Shown piece after piece: positions 31,285-40,269 of a stretch of 64,000 bases of DNA. The stretch is from contig JAHLLM010000004.1 in assembly GCA_020444175.1 (NCBI GenBank), positions 122,588-186,587 on the forward strand, read 5' to 3'. Positions within the stretch are counted from its first letter, which is position 1. Every line of letters starts with the position of its first letter. The notes beneath the pieces were generated by a model. That model saw only the letters and a list, made by a program, of their open reading frames with translations. It was not told the DNA's origin and did no database searches. The stretch is from Desulfobulbaceae bacterium (GTDB taxonomy: Bacteria > Desulfobacterota > Desulfobulbia > Desulfobulbales > SURF-16). Made by a program: the position numbers and the translations under genes.

Positions 31285-31365
31285 TTCCCACGGTCCACCG
31301 TGGGAATGCATATCAATTTACCCCTGGAGATTTATGTATAGGTTCCCACGGAGACCATGGGAACC
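31285..31365. repeat. Pair of REP-like GTTCCCACGG palindromes
   Basis: TTCCCACGGT-CC-ACCGTGGGAA is a perfect palindrome at 31285-31306. A second, imperfect one built on GGTTCCCACGG...CATGGGAACC lies at 31341-31365. Short palindromes of this GTTCCCA type are dispersed in many bacterial genomes. Confidence 0.6.
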
Positions 31366-31478
31366 AGAAGTTTAAACTCCCGAGATACTGCTGCAAAATT
31401 CTAACCGGACATTGCTGGCTTGGCATTAAATATTCTCAATTTTTTTATGATTACCACTCATTCTCAGCCTTTTTATAC

Positions 31479-31550
31479 GTCATTCCCGCGAAGGCGGGAA
31501 TCTAGGCGGACTAGCCAACTACTCTGGATTCCCGCTTTCGCGGGAATGAC
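31479..31550. repeat. Dispersed GTCATTCCCGCG palindromic repeat
   Basis: GTCATTCCCGCG-AAGGCGGGAATCT and GGATTCCCGC-TTTCGCGGGAATGAC form outward inverted arms about 22 nt apart. This matches the widespread CGTCATTCCCGCG intergenic repeat type. Small ORFs across it are artefacts. Confidence 0.7.
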
Positions 31551-31708
31551 TTTTGTGTAGACAGTATTTTTTTGAATTATTAATGCATTACACTACCTGC
31601 TGCAAGACTGGCTGAGTTTCAGTGGTAATCACAATTTTTTTTGAACTTAATTAACCATGGGGAGTCATTTAAAAGCAGGTAGTATTAATTTTTATTGAAC
31701 GACATTTT

Positions 31709-31809
31709 GACAATCTCGCAAAAAGTCCTGTAGCTGACCATCCGCCGGCGCAATATCAACAAGTTACACACGTTCCGGCGGCGGTTGAGAGGGTTTTTAC
31801 GAAACCGTC
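31709..31809 (-). mobile_element. 101-bp MITE, copy 1
   Basis: The reverse complement aligns end to end with 40855-40955, about 85% identical and exactly the same length. Terminal inverted repeats are imperfect (GACAATCTCGCAAAAAG against GACGGTTTCGTAAAAAC). The copy is flanked by ACATTTT on both sides (31702-31708 and 31810-31816), which fits a target-site duplication. No coding capacity. It ends about 20 bp before the small gene at 31829. Confidence 0.75.
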
Positions 31810-31828
31810 ACATTTTTATACTTTTAAA

Positions 31829-32272
31829 ATGAAGATGAAATCAAATCATCGTAAATATAAAACACTGACGCTGATTATATTGCTAATAGCATACCTCTGC
31901 AGTTTTCCTGGGTTGGGAAATGCTGCTGTTGTTTGCTTTGGAGACGACGGACACGTTTCAATCAAGTCAATAGCTACCAATTTGCGGGTTCAGCACGCTA
32001 CATCAACAGATCACAGTTTTGAAATAGAGAAAGAAAGCCATTGTGAAGATGAGTGCAGATCCTGCGTCGATTATCCGCTGTCATACACCACGACACATCA
32101 AAACATTTTACAATACAAGTATGCATTTAAACTTCTGAAAAATACACTGCACCAATCTGGAGCAGAGTTTCTACATCTTGCCACACCCATTGGCAACCGA
32201 CCTCCCTCAGTGATAAATGTCTCTGCCGACAACACTATCACGTCACTTCGTACGATTATCCTTCTTATTTGA
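31829..32272 (+). CDS. Small exported Cys/His protein at the head of the metal-efflux operon
   Basis: 147 aa with an N-terminal signal sequence (LTLIILLIAYLCSFPGLGNA). The mature part has CFGDDGHVSIK and a Cys cluster HCEDECRSC followed by VDYPLS. I recall proteins of this general pattern just upstream of CzcCBA/CusCBA genes, but no function is known to me. A periplasmic metal-binding or sensing role is inference from the Cys/His content and position. The ATG at 31835 is an alternative start. Confidence 0.6.
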   Translation: MKMKSNHRKYKTLTLIILLIAYLCSFPGLGNAAVVCFGDDGHVSIKSIATNLRVQHATSTDHSFEIEKESHCEDECRSCVDYPLSYTTTHQNILQYKYAFKLLKNTLHQSGAEFLHLATPIGNRPPSVINVSADNTITSLRTIILLI

Positions 32273-32501
32273 TACCTGTTTTTTCTAAACAATCTCTCAA
32301 TCTTTTAAACTTGTAGACGCTTCAACAGTGAGTTGAGGTGAAGGAAACGAAATTGCCGGTATTGGCCTTTGGCATTTTTGCATGGTCAATATGCAAGCTT
32401 AACTGATGAACCAGTCCGAATTGTTTCTAATAGCAACTGCTTGAAATAATAAGATTTTTTTGAGTTCACAAAAAAGATAAAGAATAAAAACGAGGATTAT
32501 C

Positions 32502-32924
32502 ATGTCAAATCGAAATATATATACTCTTCCCACCTTACTTATAGTTGCTGTTATGACAATGTTTGCAAGCGGGTGCAGCACAATTGACCATAATTTAACT
32601 CAAGAAAAGGGTGTAAAAATAAAAATCTTAGATGTAAGTAACAGTATTTACGTCAGTTCTGCCAATGTTCATGAGAAGAACAATAAAGTTGTCATATCCG
32701 GATTTATAAAAAAAACATCTCCCAGCAGTGGAAGGATCAGGGGCCATGTTGACATTAACGTCATAGATCCTGACGGTAAAATTATTGCAGAAAAAACTGT
32801 CTTGCCCTACCCAGGAAATTCTCAACCAAATGCGAGGATTTCTCGATTTTCAGCATTTCTGGATATGACCCCGCCTCCAGGGTCAGTGGTTTTGGTGGCC
32901 GCACATAAAGGAAGTCATTCTTGA
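32502..32924 (+). CDS. Small lipoprotein in the metal-efflux gene group
   Basis: 140 aa with lipobox FASGC (Cys about residue 25), so probably a lipid-anchored protein. The mature part looks like a compact beta-sandwich (KVVISGFIKKTSPSSGRIRGHVDINVIDPDGKII). I do not recognise the family. It is co-directional with, and 65 bp upstream of, the TolC-type gene. Confidence 0.65.
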   Translation: MSNRNIYTLPTLLIVAVMTMFASGCSTIDHNLTQEKGVKIKILDVSNSIYVSSANVHEKNNKVVISGFIKKTSPSSGRIRGHVDINVIDPDGKIIAEKTVLPYPGNSQPNARISRFSAFLDMTPPPGSVVLVAAHKGSHS

Positions 32925-32989
32925 TGCGTCCAATATCCACAGCCTATTCATACTGAATAATTTTCAGCATAAAACAGGAGGGGGTCATT

Positions 32990-34333
32990 ATGAAATTGGC
33001 CGGTTTTTATTTAGTACTCTTGTTGCTCTTATTTTCTCTTTCAATGAGTTCTGCGTCAGCAGAGGAAGGCGCATCAAGAGCAACGTCCAAAGTGTTTATC
33101 GAGCCAGCTGCGAAGCTTACTCTACAGGATGCCATCCAGGCTGCGCTCGCTAATAACCATGATGTTTCAGCAGCACTCCATGAAATTAATGCGCGTGAAA
33201 GTGCCGCGTCCCAGGAGGGACTTCTCCGCAACCCTACATTTTTTAGTGAATTCGAGGAGTTCGGAGGTACGGGAGATTTTTCCGGTGATGATGTTCTTGG
33301 CACGACTGTTGGAATCAGCCAGGAAATACAACTTGCCGGTAAAAGGACGAAACGACGTCATGTTGCCGAGCATGAAACACGTATCGCCAGATTAGAGCTG
33401 CAGGCAAAAATCTTGAGCTTGACCAGCGATGTGAAGAAAAAATTTCTACGCGTTCATTTTCTCGAACAGGGCTTGCTCCTTGAAAAAGAAAACATCGCTC
33501 TTCTCCAGGATGCTTTGAATGTCGTTTCCAGACAAATATCCCTGGGAGATATCTCTCCGCTTGACGAAAGAAAGGCAATTGTAGAACTCGCCCTTGCGAA
33601 AGCGTCATTGGCCAGATCCCAAAGAGAACTGGACATGGCCCGTGTTGAGCTGGCATCGAGTTGGGGCAGCACGGAGGTTTCTTTTGATCAGGTTGAATTT
33701 GTTGACCAAAAAGTACAGCCCCTTCCTTCCATCAACGACCTTTGGCAGACAGCCCTGAATCATCCGGAAATACAAATAAGGCGTACTCAGGTTGAGCGTT
33801 TGAAAGCGTCATATGCTTTAGCTAAGGCTGAAGCCGTTCCCGACCTGGAGATAGAGGGAGGGGTTCAATATTTTAATGAGTCCGATGATCATGCCTTTTT
33901 TGTAGGGATCAGTATACCTATACCGGTTTTTGATCAAAACAGAGGTGGCATTCGTGAAGCCTCAGCGAATATAAAAGTTGGAGAGAAAGAGCTTGACAGC
34001 AATACTCTCAGCATCCGGACTGAACTCTCGATGCTCCTTGGTCGTCTGCAAATCCTTGAGGCTGAAAGGGCCACAACAGAAACAACTCTTATTCCCGCAG
34101 CCTTTGATGCCTACGAAGCTCTGAAGAGAGCCTATCAAGCAGGAGAAAAGGAGTATCTTGAACTCCTTGACTCCCAGCGAACTCTTCTTGAGGTGCGGAG
34201 AGGAAACCTGCTTTTGGAAATGGAGTACCATGAAACCATAACAGACCTCGAAAAAATTGCAGGCATTCATTTCAAATCATTTTCCCAGAATTATTCCGGG
34301 TTAGGTGAACAAGGAGTACACAATGAAAAATAA
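32990..34333 (+). CDS. Outer-membrane efflux channel, TolC family (CusC/CzcC type)
   Basis: 447 aa with signal peptide MKLAGFYLVLLLLLFSLSMSSASA and a strong AGGAGGGGG ribosome-binding site. Two repeated helical hairpins typical of TolC-family exit ducts are visible (LTLQDAIQAALANNHDVSAALHEI..., and the second half from LPSINDLWQTALNHPEIQIRRTQVERLKASYALAKAEAVPDLEIEGG). It should pair with the adaptor and RND pump downstream to form a tripartite exporter across both membranes. It overlaps the adaptor start by 11 bp. Confidence 0.92.
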   Translation: MKLAGFYLVLLLLLFSLSMSSASAEEGASRATSKVFIEPAAKLTLQDAIQAALANNHDVSAALHEINARESAASQEGLLRNPTFFSEFEEFGGTGDFSGDDVLGTTVGISQEIQLAGKRTKRRHVAEHETRIARLELQAKILSLTSDVKKKFLRVHFLEQGLLLEKENIALLQDALNVVSRQISLGDISPLDERKAIVELALAKASLARSQRELDMARVELASSWGSTEVSFDQVEFVDQKVQPLPSINDLWQTALNHPEIQIRRTQVERLKASYALAKAEAVPDLEIEGGVQYFNESDDHAFFVGISIPIPVFDQNRGGIREASANIKVGEKELDSNTLSIRTELSMLLGRLQILEAERATTETTLIPAAFDAYEALKRAYQAGEKEYLELLDSQRTLLEVRRGNLLLEMEYHETITDLEKIAGIHFKSFSQNYSGLGEQGVHNEK

Positions 34334-35699
34334 AGGTATTGTTTTTTTATGTGTCGCATTTCTGGTTGGAATATTCATATCGTTCCCTCTTGTTTCAGGG
34401 AATGAAAAGGGTGAACACAGAGCAGACCATGATGAAATTTCCCGGATTCCCAGAGAGTTGAGTGAGCACCTTGACCATGAGGAACATGGAGACCACGATG
34501 AGCACGATGAAGAGATTCATGATGATCGAGATATGCATGAAAAACATGATGAGCATGACAATCATGAAGCAGATCATGAAGACGAAGCTGAAGAGGGTGA
34601 TGACCATGAAGAAGGAGAGCTTGAACTTACAGATGAACAAAAAAAATCTATAGGTATTGAATTAAAGCCAGTCTCCTCGGGAAAGCTTCATACCGAACTC
34701 ACCTTGACCGGAGTGCTCATGCTGAACGAGGATGCCGTCGCCCATATCATTCCCAGGGTAAATGGCGTTGCCGTGGCAGTTAACTACACAGTTGGCGACA
34801 GAGTTAAAAAAAGCGATGTTCTGGCAGTACTTGAAAGTGCGGAACTTGGCGAATCGTTTGCCGAATATATGGTGAGCCGCAAAACCTATGAGCGTAAACG
34901 GCAACTCTATGAAGAAAAAATAGCCAGTCAGAATGATTACCTTGAAGCTCTCAACCGTTTTGAGCAGGTGACAGCCGATCTTTATATAAAGCTCGGTAAA
35001 GAAAAATATTTTGCGGCAGCAAAAATGTATGAGGCACGTTACGCTCCCAAAACAAAAAAACAGACAGAAGCCCTTCCGCTGGCGGACAGCCTTGCTTATG
35101 TGGAAAACACGACACGATATGAAATTACAGCACCCATAAGTGGAACGGTCATCGAAAAACATATAACCCGTGGAGAAAAAATCGGCGACGATACGAATGT
35201 CTATACCATTGCCGATCTTGGTACTGTCTGGGTCAATCTGAAGGTGCCTGCCCGTGACATAGGCCTTATTCATCCCGGCATGGGTGTTGTTGTCGAGTCA
35301 CACGACAGTATTAAAGTTGAAGGAAAAGTCAGCATGGTCAGCCCCATTGTGGATATTGAAACACGTGCTGCCACAGTCAGGGTTATCATTGATAACACCA
35401 ATGGGGAGTGGATGCCTGGTGCCTTTGTAACAGGGGCGATTCGTATTTCCGATAAAAATATGCCCCTCGTCATACCGCGAAGCGCTGTCCAGAATTTTGA
35501 AGGCCGTGACATTGTCTTCCTGGCTGATGATCATGGCTACCGACAAGTTCCGGTGGTCACTGGCCGTCATGACCGCGAGAACGTTGAAATCCTTTCAGGG
35601 CTCAATTCCGGACAGCATATTGTCACCCAGGGAGCGTTTGAACTGAAGGCAATCCTTTTAACCAGCGGTATGGATTCCCATGCCGGCCACGGACATTAA
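34323..35699 (+). CDS. Periplasmic adaptor (membrane fusion) protein with His-rich N-terminus
   Basis: 458 aa. The ATG at 34323 is preferred over the track's 34305 because AAGGAG sits 7-8 bp before it. A signal or anchor segment (GIVFLCVAFLVGIFISFPLVSG) is followed by about 75 residues extremely rich in His, Asp and Glu (for example HEEHGDHDEHDEEIHDD), a plausible metal-binding region. The usual order follows: beta-barrel, lipoyl-like half motifs (HIIPRVNGVAVAVNYTVGDRV and YEITAPISGTVIEKHITRGEKI), alpha-hairpin, and membrane-proximal domain. It bridges the RND pump and the TolC channel. Confidence 0.92.
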   Translation: MKNKGIVFLCVAFLVGIFISFPLVSGNEKGEHRADHDEISRIPRELSEHLDHEEHGDHDEHDEEIHDDRDMHEKHDEHDNHEADHEDEAEEGDDHEEGELELTDEQKKSIGIELKPVSSGKLHTELTLTGVLMLNEDAVAHIIPRVNGVAVAVNYTVGDRVKKSDVLAVLESAELGESFAEYMVSRKTYERKRQLYEEKIASQNDYLEALNRFEQVTADLYIKLGKEKYFAAAKMYEARYAPKTKKQTEALPLADSLAYVENTTRYEITAPISGTVIEKHITRGEKIGDDTNVYTIADLGTVWVNLKVPARDIGLIHPGMGVVVESHDSIKVEGKVSMVSPIVDIETRAATVRVIIDNTNGEWMPGAFVTGAIRISDKNMPLVIPRSAVQNFEGRDIVFLADDHGYRQVPVVTGRHDRENVEILSGLNSGQHIVTQGAFELKAILLTSGMDSHAGHGH

Positions 35700-35711
35700 G
35701 AGGGGGGCGAC

Positions 35712-38700
35712 ATGATTAATAAACTTGTGGAGTCTGCCCTGAAATTTCCCGGGCTGGTCATCGTTACCCTTGTTGCCGTAATTGCCTTTGGCACATATAA
35801 GTACCAGCATATGCCGGTTGATGCCTTCCCGGATATCTCGCCTGTCATGGTTCCGGTTTTTGCGGAAGGTCACGGCATGGCGCCGGAGGAAATTGAACGA
35901 CTGATTACCTACCCGATAGAGTCGGCCATGAACGGTCTGCCCAAGGTCAAACAGATCAAGTCAACATCAGCCTTTGGCATGGCGGTCGTGTATGTCTATT
36001 TCGAGGATGATGTTGATATCTATTTTGCCCGCCGGCTTGTTTCAGAACGTCTTGCCGGCGCTATGGCTGAATTACCGGAAATGGATGAGCCGCCAACACT
36101 CGGACCAATTTCCACGGGCCTTGGTCAAATTTTTATTTATTACCTTACTGCTGATCCTGAAAAAATAAACACTGGGGGTAAGCAGATTAACACCTGGCTG
36201 CGAGAGTTGAACGACTGGGTGGTAAAATTCCAGTTGCAGACAGTTCCGGGTGTGACGGATGTGCTGTCCATGGGCGGACATGTTCTGCAGTATCAGGTTA
36301 AAGTCAATCCTAATTTATTACGTCAGTATGGGTTGGCCCTTGAGGAGCTGGTCAACGCCATCAGGGAGAATAACAGGAATGTTGGTGGACAATTTCTGGT
36401 GCTTGGTTCCGAAGAACACCTGGTGCGTGGTGTGGGGCTCATTGAACAACTTGAGGAAATTCAAAATATTCCTGTCAAGGTAAGCGGTGGAACACCTGTA
36501 TACCTGAAGGATATAGCTGACATTGATTACGGCAATGAAATCCGACGAGGCGTTGTCACCTTTAACGGTGAAAAGGAAGTTGTTTCCGGCATAGTGATGA
36601 AGCTTTATGGTGAGAACACCTCCGATGTCATCGAAAGACTCTATGCAAAAGTTGCTGAAGTGCAGAAGACGCTGCCGGAAGGGGTTGAGTTGGTGCCTTA
36701 CTATGAACAGTCAGAGTTGGTTGATAAGGCAACCGGCACAGTCAAGATGGCCTTACTCCAGGGAGGCACTCTGGTTTTACTGGTTCTGCTTTTTTTTCTC
36801 GGTAACTGGCGGACGGCTTTTATCGTTGCCTTTGCTCTTCCTGTCTGCGCACTTGTTGCCGTCATCTGCATGGACTTAAAGGATATATCAGCCAATCTCA
36901 TGTCTCTTGGCGGTATTGCCATAGCAATCGGTATGCTTGGAGACGGTGCCATTGTTATGGTGGAAAACATATACCGCCATATGGGCGAGAGCAAGGAACT
37001 GGATCAACCAAAATCACGAGTTATTCTGAGAGCGGCCCGAGAAGTCAGCAGGCCGATAGTCTTTTCCATAGCAATTATTATCGTGGTTTTTTTGCCGATT
37101 TTCACCCTGGAAGGTGTGGAAGGCAAGATGTTTTCTCCTCTTGCTTTTACGATTTCTTTTGCCTTGCTTGGATCGATATTTGTCGCCCTTCTTGTGGCTC
37201 CGGTTCTGTCTCTTTTTCTTATTCGCCACAGTGAGAAAAAAGAGTTCCAACTTGTCACCTGGATGAAAAAGATTTACCGCCCTCTTCTCGAAACAGCACT
37301 GCGATTCAAAAAGACAGTGGTTGCCCTTTCCGTCAGCTGCTTTTTAGTAAGCCTTTTTTCTCTCCAATATCTGGGGACAGAGTTTATCCCTACCCTTGAA
37401 GAGGGATCTATAATGATAGGCGTTGCCATGGCTCCTTCAATCTCTCTGGAAAAAGGCACTGAAACAGTCATGGAGATTGAGCGCACTATTCTGAAATTTA
37501 AAGAAGTATCTGAAACCGTTTCACGGGTGGGACGCCCCGAAGCCGGTAGTCATCCGCACCCGGTAAATTACGCAGAAGTGCATATATCTTTGAAGCCATA
37601 CAGCCAGTGGCAGGATTTTACCTCCAAGGAAGAATTGATCGGAGCCCTCAACAGGAAACTTGCAAAAATTCCCGGCATTCAGCTGAATTTTACCCAGCCT
37701 ATCCAGAATGCTTTTGACGAGCTGCTTTCCGGTATCAAGGCTCAACTTGCGGTTAAACTTTATGGCGAAGATTTAAATATCCTGCGTGAAAAAGCGGGTG
37801 AAATCAAAAACACAATAGACAATATCCCCGGACTTGTTGATCTTTCTGTTGAGCAGAGTTTCGGCCAGCCCCAGGTTCAGGTTGTCGCAGATCGTGCAGC
37901 CTGTGCCAGATACGGAGTCAGCGTCAGCCAGATCCTGGAAATGGTTGAAATGGCAGTCGGTGGCGAGGTTATCGACAACATCTACCTGAACACTCGTCGT
38001 TTTGGTATCCATTTGCGCTACCAGGAAAAGTTCCGCAATGATCCCCAGGAAATACGCAATATTCTGCTCGCAACAGCAGAAAACAACCTGATTCCTCTGG
38101 GTCAGGTTGCCGATGTCAAGCAGGTTATCGGCCCTATCCAGATAAACAGGGAAAAAAATCAGCGCCGCTGGATCATTCAGGGTAATATTCGCGGTCGTGA
38201 TTTAGGAAGTGTTGTAGCCGATATTCAAGAGAGAATTGATCAAAACATTACACTGCCACCGGGATACTCCATCGAATATGGCGGACAGTTTGAGAATCAG
38301 CAGCGTGCTATGGCCCGGCTGACTCTGATAGTGCCTATTGTCATAGGCAGTGTCTTTCTCATGCTCTGGATGGCGTTCGGCACATTCCGACACGCTTTTA
38401 TCATTATCCTTAATGTTCCACTTTCACTTGTGGGAGGCGTGATTGGCCTTTTTGTCATGAATGAATATCTTTCTGTCCCCGCCTCAGTTGGATTCATCGC
38501 TCTTTTTGGTATTGCCGTGCAGAACGGTATGGTGCTGGTGAGTTACTTTAATGATTTACGAGACAGAGGAAATGAAGTGCGTGAGGCTGTTGTGAATGGG
38601 GCACTACTCCGTTTGAGGCCTGTTCTGATGACCGCGGCGACGACTGTTCTTGGCCTCTTACCACTCCTTGTTGCCAGAGGAATTGGGGCAGAAGTGCAGC

Positions 38701-38822
38701 GTCCACTTGCCTCGGTAGTCATTTTTGGCTTGATCACATCAACCGTACTGACTCTTTTTGTCATACCTGCTGTATATAGCTGGATAGAAGGCAGCAGTGA
38801 AAAGTGGAGGGAAATCTCATGA
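35712..38822 (+). CDS. Heavy-metal efflux RND pump (CusA/CzcA type)
   Basis: 1036 aa inner-membrane proton-driven metal exporter with 12 predicted membrane helices. HME-RND hallmarks: DAFPDISPVMV near residue 40, the GGIAIAIGMLGDGAIVMVEN helix 4 motif with the proton-relay Asp, and a matching second-half GIAVQNGMVLVSYFNDLRDRG. Helix 4 resembles CusA-like pumps more than the DFG-type CzcA pumps, but the metal cannot be assigned. It begins 12 bp after the adaptor gene and overlaps the PII-like gene by ATGA. Confidence 0.94.
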   Translation: MINKLVESALKFPGLVIVTLVAVIAFGTYKYQHMPVDAFPDISPVMVPVFAEGHGMAPEEIERLITYPIESAMNGLPKVKQIKSTSAFGMAVVYVYFEDDVDIYFARRLVSERLAGAMAELPEMDEPPTLGPISTGLGQIFIYYLTADPEKINTGGKQINTWLRELNDWVVKFQLQTVPGVTDVLSMGGHVLQYQVKVNPNLLRQYGLALEELVNAIRENNRNVGGQFLVLGSEEHLVRGVGLIEQLEEIQNIPVKVSGGTPVYLKDIADIDYGNEIRRGVVTFNGEKEVVSGIVMKLYGENTSDVIERLYAKVAEVQKTLPEGVELVPYYEQSELVDKATGTVKMALLQGGTLVLLVLLFFLGNWRTAFIVAFALPVCALVAVICMDLKDISANLMSLGGIAIAIGMLGDGAIVMVENIYRHMGESKELDQPKSRVILRAAREVSRPIVFSIAIIIVVFLPIFTLEGVEGKMFSPLAFTISFALLGSIFVALLVAPVLSLFLIRHSEKKEFQLVTWMKKIYRPLLETALRFKKTVVALSVSCFLVSLFSLQYLGTEFIPTLEEGSIMIGVAMAPSISLEKGTETVMEIERTILKFKEVSETVSRVGRPEAGSHPHPVNYAEVHISLKPYSQWQDFTSKEELIGALNRKLAKIPGIQLNFTQPIQNAFDELLSGIKAQLAVKLYGEDLNILREKAGEIKNTIDNIPGLVDLSVEQSFGQPQVQVVADRAACARYGVSVSQILEMVEMAVGGEVIDNIYLNTRRFGIHLRYQEKFRNDPQEIRNILLATAENNLIPLGQVADVKQVIGPIQINREKNQRRWIIQGNIRGRDLGSVVADIQERIDQNITLPPGYSIEYGGQFENQQRAMARLTLIVPIVIGSVFLMLWMAFGTFRHAFIIILNVPLSLVGGVIGLFVMNEYLSVPASVGFIALFGIAVQNGMVLVSYFNDLRDRGNEVREAVVNGALLRLRPVLMTAATTVLGLLPLLVARGIGAEVQRPLASVVIFGLITSTVLTLFVIPAVYSWIEGSSEKWREIS

Positions 38823-39160
38823 AAAGAATCGTTGCTGTAATCAAACCCAATATGCTTGATGATGTGATTTTTGCTCTGCATAAAATCGAAAATTTCCCAG
38901 GTGCGACCATGAGTGAAGTACGGGGTATGGGCCGCGGCTTTAGAAAACGCGTTAGTGAAAAACTTCATTACTCTCCTTTCGGCTATCCTGAGCAGATACG
39001 CATTGAAATTGTCTGCCTTGACGATCAAACTGAAGAAATTATCAGTACAATTGAAGAAAGTGCCCGTACCGGAAAGTCAGGAGACGGCAAGATATTTATT
39101 TCCGATGTGAAAGAGGTGGTGCGTATCAGCACTGGCCAGAGAGGCGGTGAAGGAGTATAA
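38819..39160 (+). CDS. PII-like signalling protein (PII-NG type) linked to the metal pump
   Basis: 113 aa. The ATG at 38819 overlaps the pump stop (ATGA) and is preferred over the track's 38804. The fold signature of GlnB is recognisable (MKRIVAVIKPNMLDDVIFALHKI...; EIVCLDDQTEEIISTIEESARTGKSGDGKIFISDVKEVVRI). The T-loop reads RGMGRGFRKRVSEKLHYSPFG and lacks the canonical uridylylated Tyr context of GlnB/GlnK. PII-like proteins next to HME-RND pumps form a described group (PII-NG). A role in sensing or regulating efflux is inference. Confidence 0.88.
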   Translation: MKRIVAVIKPNMLDDVIFALHKIENFPGATMSEVRGMGRGFRKRVSEKLHYSPFGYPEQIRIEIVCLDDQTEEIISTIEESARTGKSGDGKIFISDVKEVVRISTGQRGGEGV

Positions 39161-39168
39161 AGCCATGA

Positions 39169-39226
39169 AATTCAGCACTTCACAACACACTGTTCTAAAG
39201 CTTCCTGAGAAGTGCTGAATTTTTTT
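39169..39226 (+). terminator. Intrinsic terminator closing the metal-efflux operon
   Basis: AATTCAGCACTTC and GAAGTGCTGAATT form a perfect 13-bp stem followed by a run of seven T, beginning 8 bp after the PII-like stop codon. Confidence 0.9.
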
Positions 39227-39331
39227 GTTTGTTGCCAACCTCTTTAAATGATTATTATAGATAGGTGGTAATCTAATGAATGAAAAATTTCTCACCAATC
39301 ATTTCAGCATGAGTCAATTAAGGTATTCTAG

Positions 39332-39733
39332 ATGCAATTAATGCGTAAGATAAGCGGAGCCTTTACGGGTGGAGCTTTAGGTGCTCTTCTCGACAGTTTT
39401 AACATCTGGGGCATGGGCAAGATCGGCATGTCAGATTTCATTGGTATCGCCATGAAACCGGAATTCACAGCGCCATGGGCATACAAAAGAATGATATGGG
39501 GAGGAATATGGATGCTTCTTCTTCTCCTGCCGATCATGAAAAATCGGGTCGTATTGCGAGGAATGCTTCTTAGCCTTGCTCCTTCTGCCATGATGCTTTT
39601 CATGGTGCTTCCTTCCATGGGAAAAGGCATGTTTGGCCTTGGATTTGGCAACCTCATGCCTGTAGTCGTTGTGGGACTTAATTTCATCTATGGAATTTTT
39701 GCTTCATTCTGGTATTCGCAAACGATAAAATGA
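39332..39733 (+). CDS. Small integral membrane protein of unknown function
   Basis: 133 aa with about four hydrophobic segments (GGALGALLDSFNIWGMG, MIWGGIWMLLLLLPIM, LLSLAPSAMMLFMVLP, LMPVVVVGLNFIYGIFASFWY) and many Met and Gly residues. It is likely an inner-membrane protein. I do not recognise a function. It follows the efflux operon terminator, so it is probably expressed separately. Confidence 0.7.
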   Translation: MQLMRKISGAFTGGALGALLDSFNIWGMGKIGMSDFIGIAMKPEFTAPWAYKRMIWGGIWMLLLLLPIMKNRVVLRGMLLSLAPSAMMLFMVLPSMGKGMFGLGFGNLMPVVVVGLNFIYGIFASFWYSQTIK

Positions 39734-40044
39734 GATGATTATTGAGGGCATTTTGCGTGTGGGACAATAATCCCTGAAGCCAAGATGAGGAGGTACAAGA
39801 TCGCTTTATTGTTATTTAACCTTGCCAATGCGAAGTTCTTAGCGTTGGCAAACTGCCCGCTGGTGACATTCTCTGCGAGTTTTAGGCATACAGCTAAAAA
39901 AGAATCACTTGGAGTCATCTCGAAAAAATGATTATATTATGGAATAATTTGAGATCAGAAGGATTGAAAAAATAAATTTTGCTTTTGGAAAGGGAGATTC
40001 TCAGCTGGTCTTTCGCAAATTATAATTTTCCATAAGGAGTTACG
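39734..40044 (+). other. Intergenic region with a degenerate repeat flanking TA module 1
   Basis: No gene seen. The stretch 39831-39878 (CGAAGTTCTT..GCGTTGGCAAACTGC..TTCTCTGCGA) resembles 40582-40630 on the other side of the toxin-antitoxin pair (GCGTTGACAAACTGC..TTCTCCGCGA). A shorter match lies at 53528-53560 (CTTAACCTTCTCTGCGA). These may be boundary repeats of small gene cassettes. Confidence 0.4.
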
Positions 40045-40269
40045 ATGAGTTCTAAAACAATTTCTATATTCAACCTTAGTCCTCCGGAAAAGCTGCAATT
40101 GGTGGAAGATTTATGGGATGATTTGGCTGCCTCGCCGTCCGAGATACCTATACATGAGTGGCAAAAAAAAGAATTGTCACGTCGTAAAACCAACTTGATG
40201 AACGCTCCGGCTTCAGGACTTTCCTGGGATGAGGTTAAACTCAGGGTACGAAGTCATTATGGCCGTTGA
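40045..40269 (+). CDS. Antitoxin of addiction module 1 (PF09720-like)
   Basis: 74 aa, small and acidic-to-mixed, with the family pattern LSPPEKLQLVEDLWDDLAASPSEIPIHEWQKKEL...GLSWDEVKLRVR. ATAAGGAG lies about 8 bp before the ATG. It overlaps the RelE/ParE-type toxin by 11 bp, as is normal for co-translated modules. It should bind and neutralise the toxin and probably autorepress the operon. Confidence 0.88.
   Translation: MSSKTISIFNLSPPEKLQLVEDLWDDLAASPSEIPIHEWQKKELSRRKTNLMNAPASGLSWDEVKLRVRSHYGR

Noticed and set aside
31275-31505. 76-aa ORF across the palindrome cluster
   Set aside because: It is translated dispersed repeat (ending in the IPAKAGI-type string from the GTCATTCCCGCG element), not a gene.
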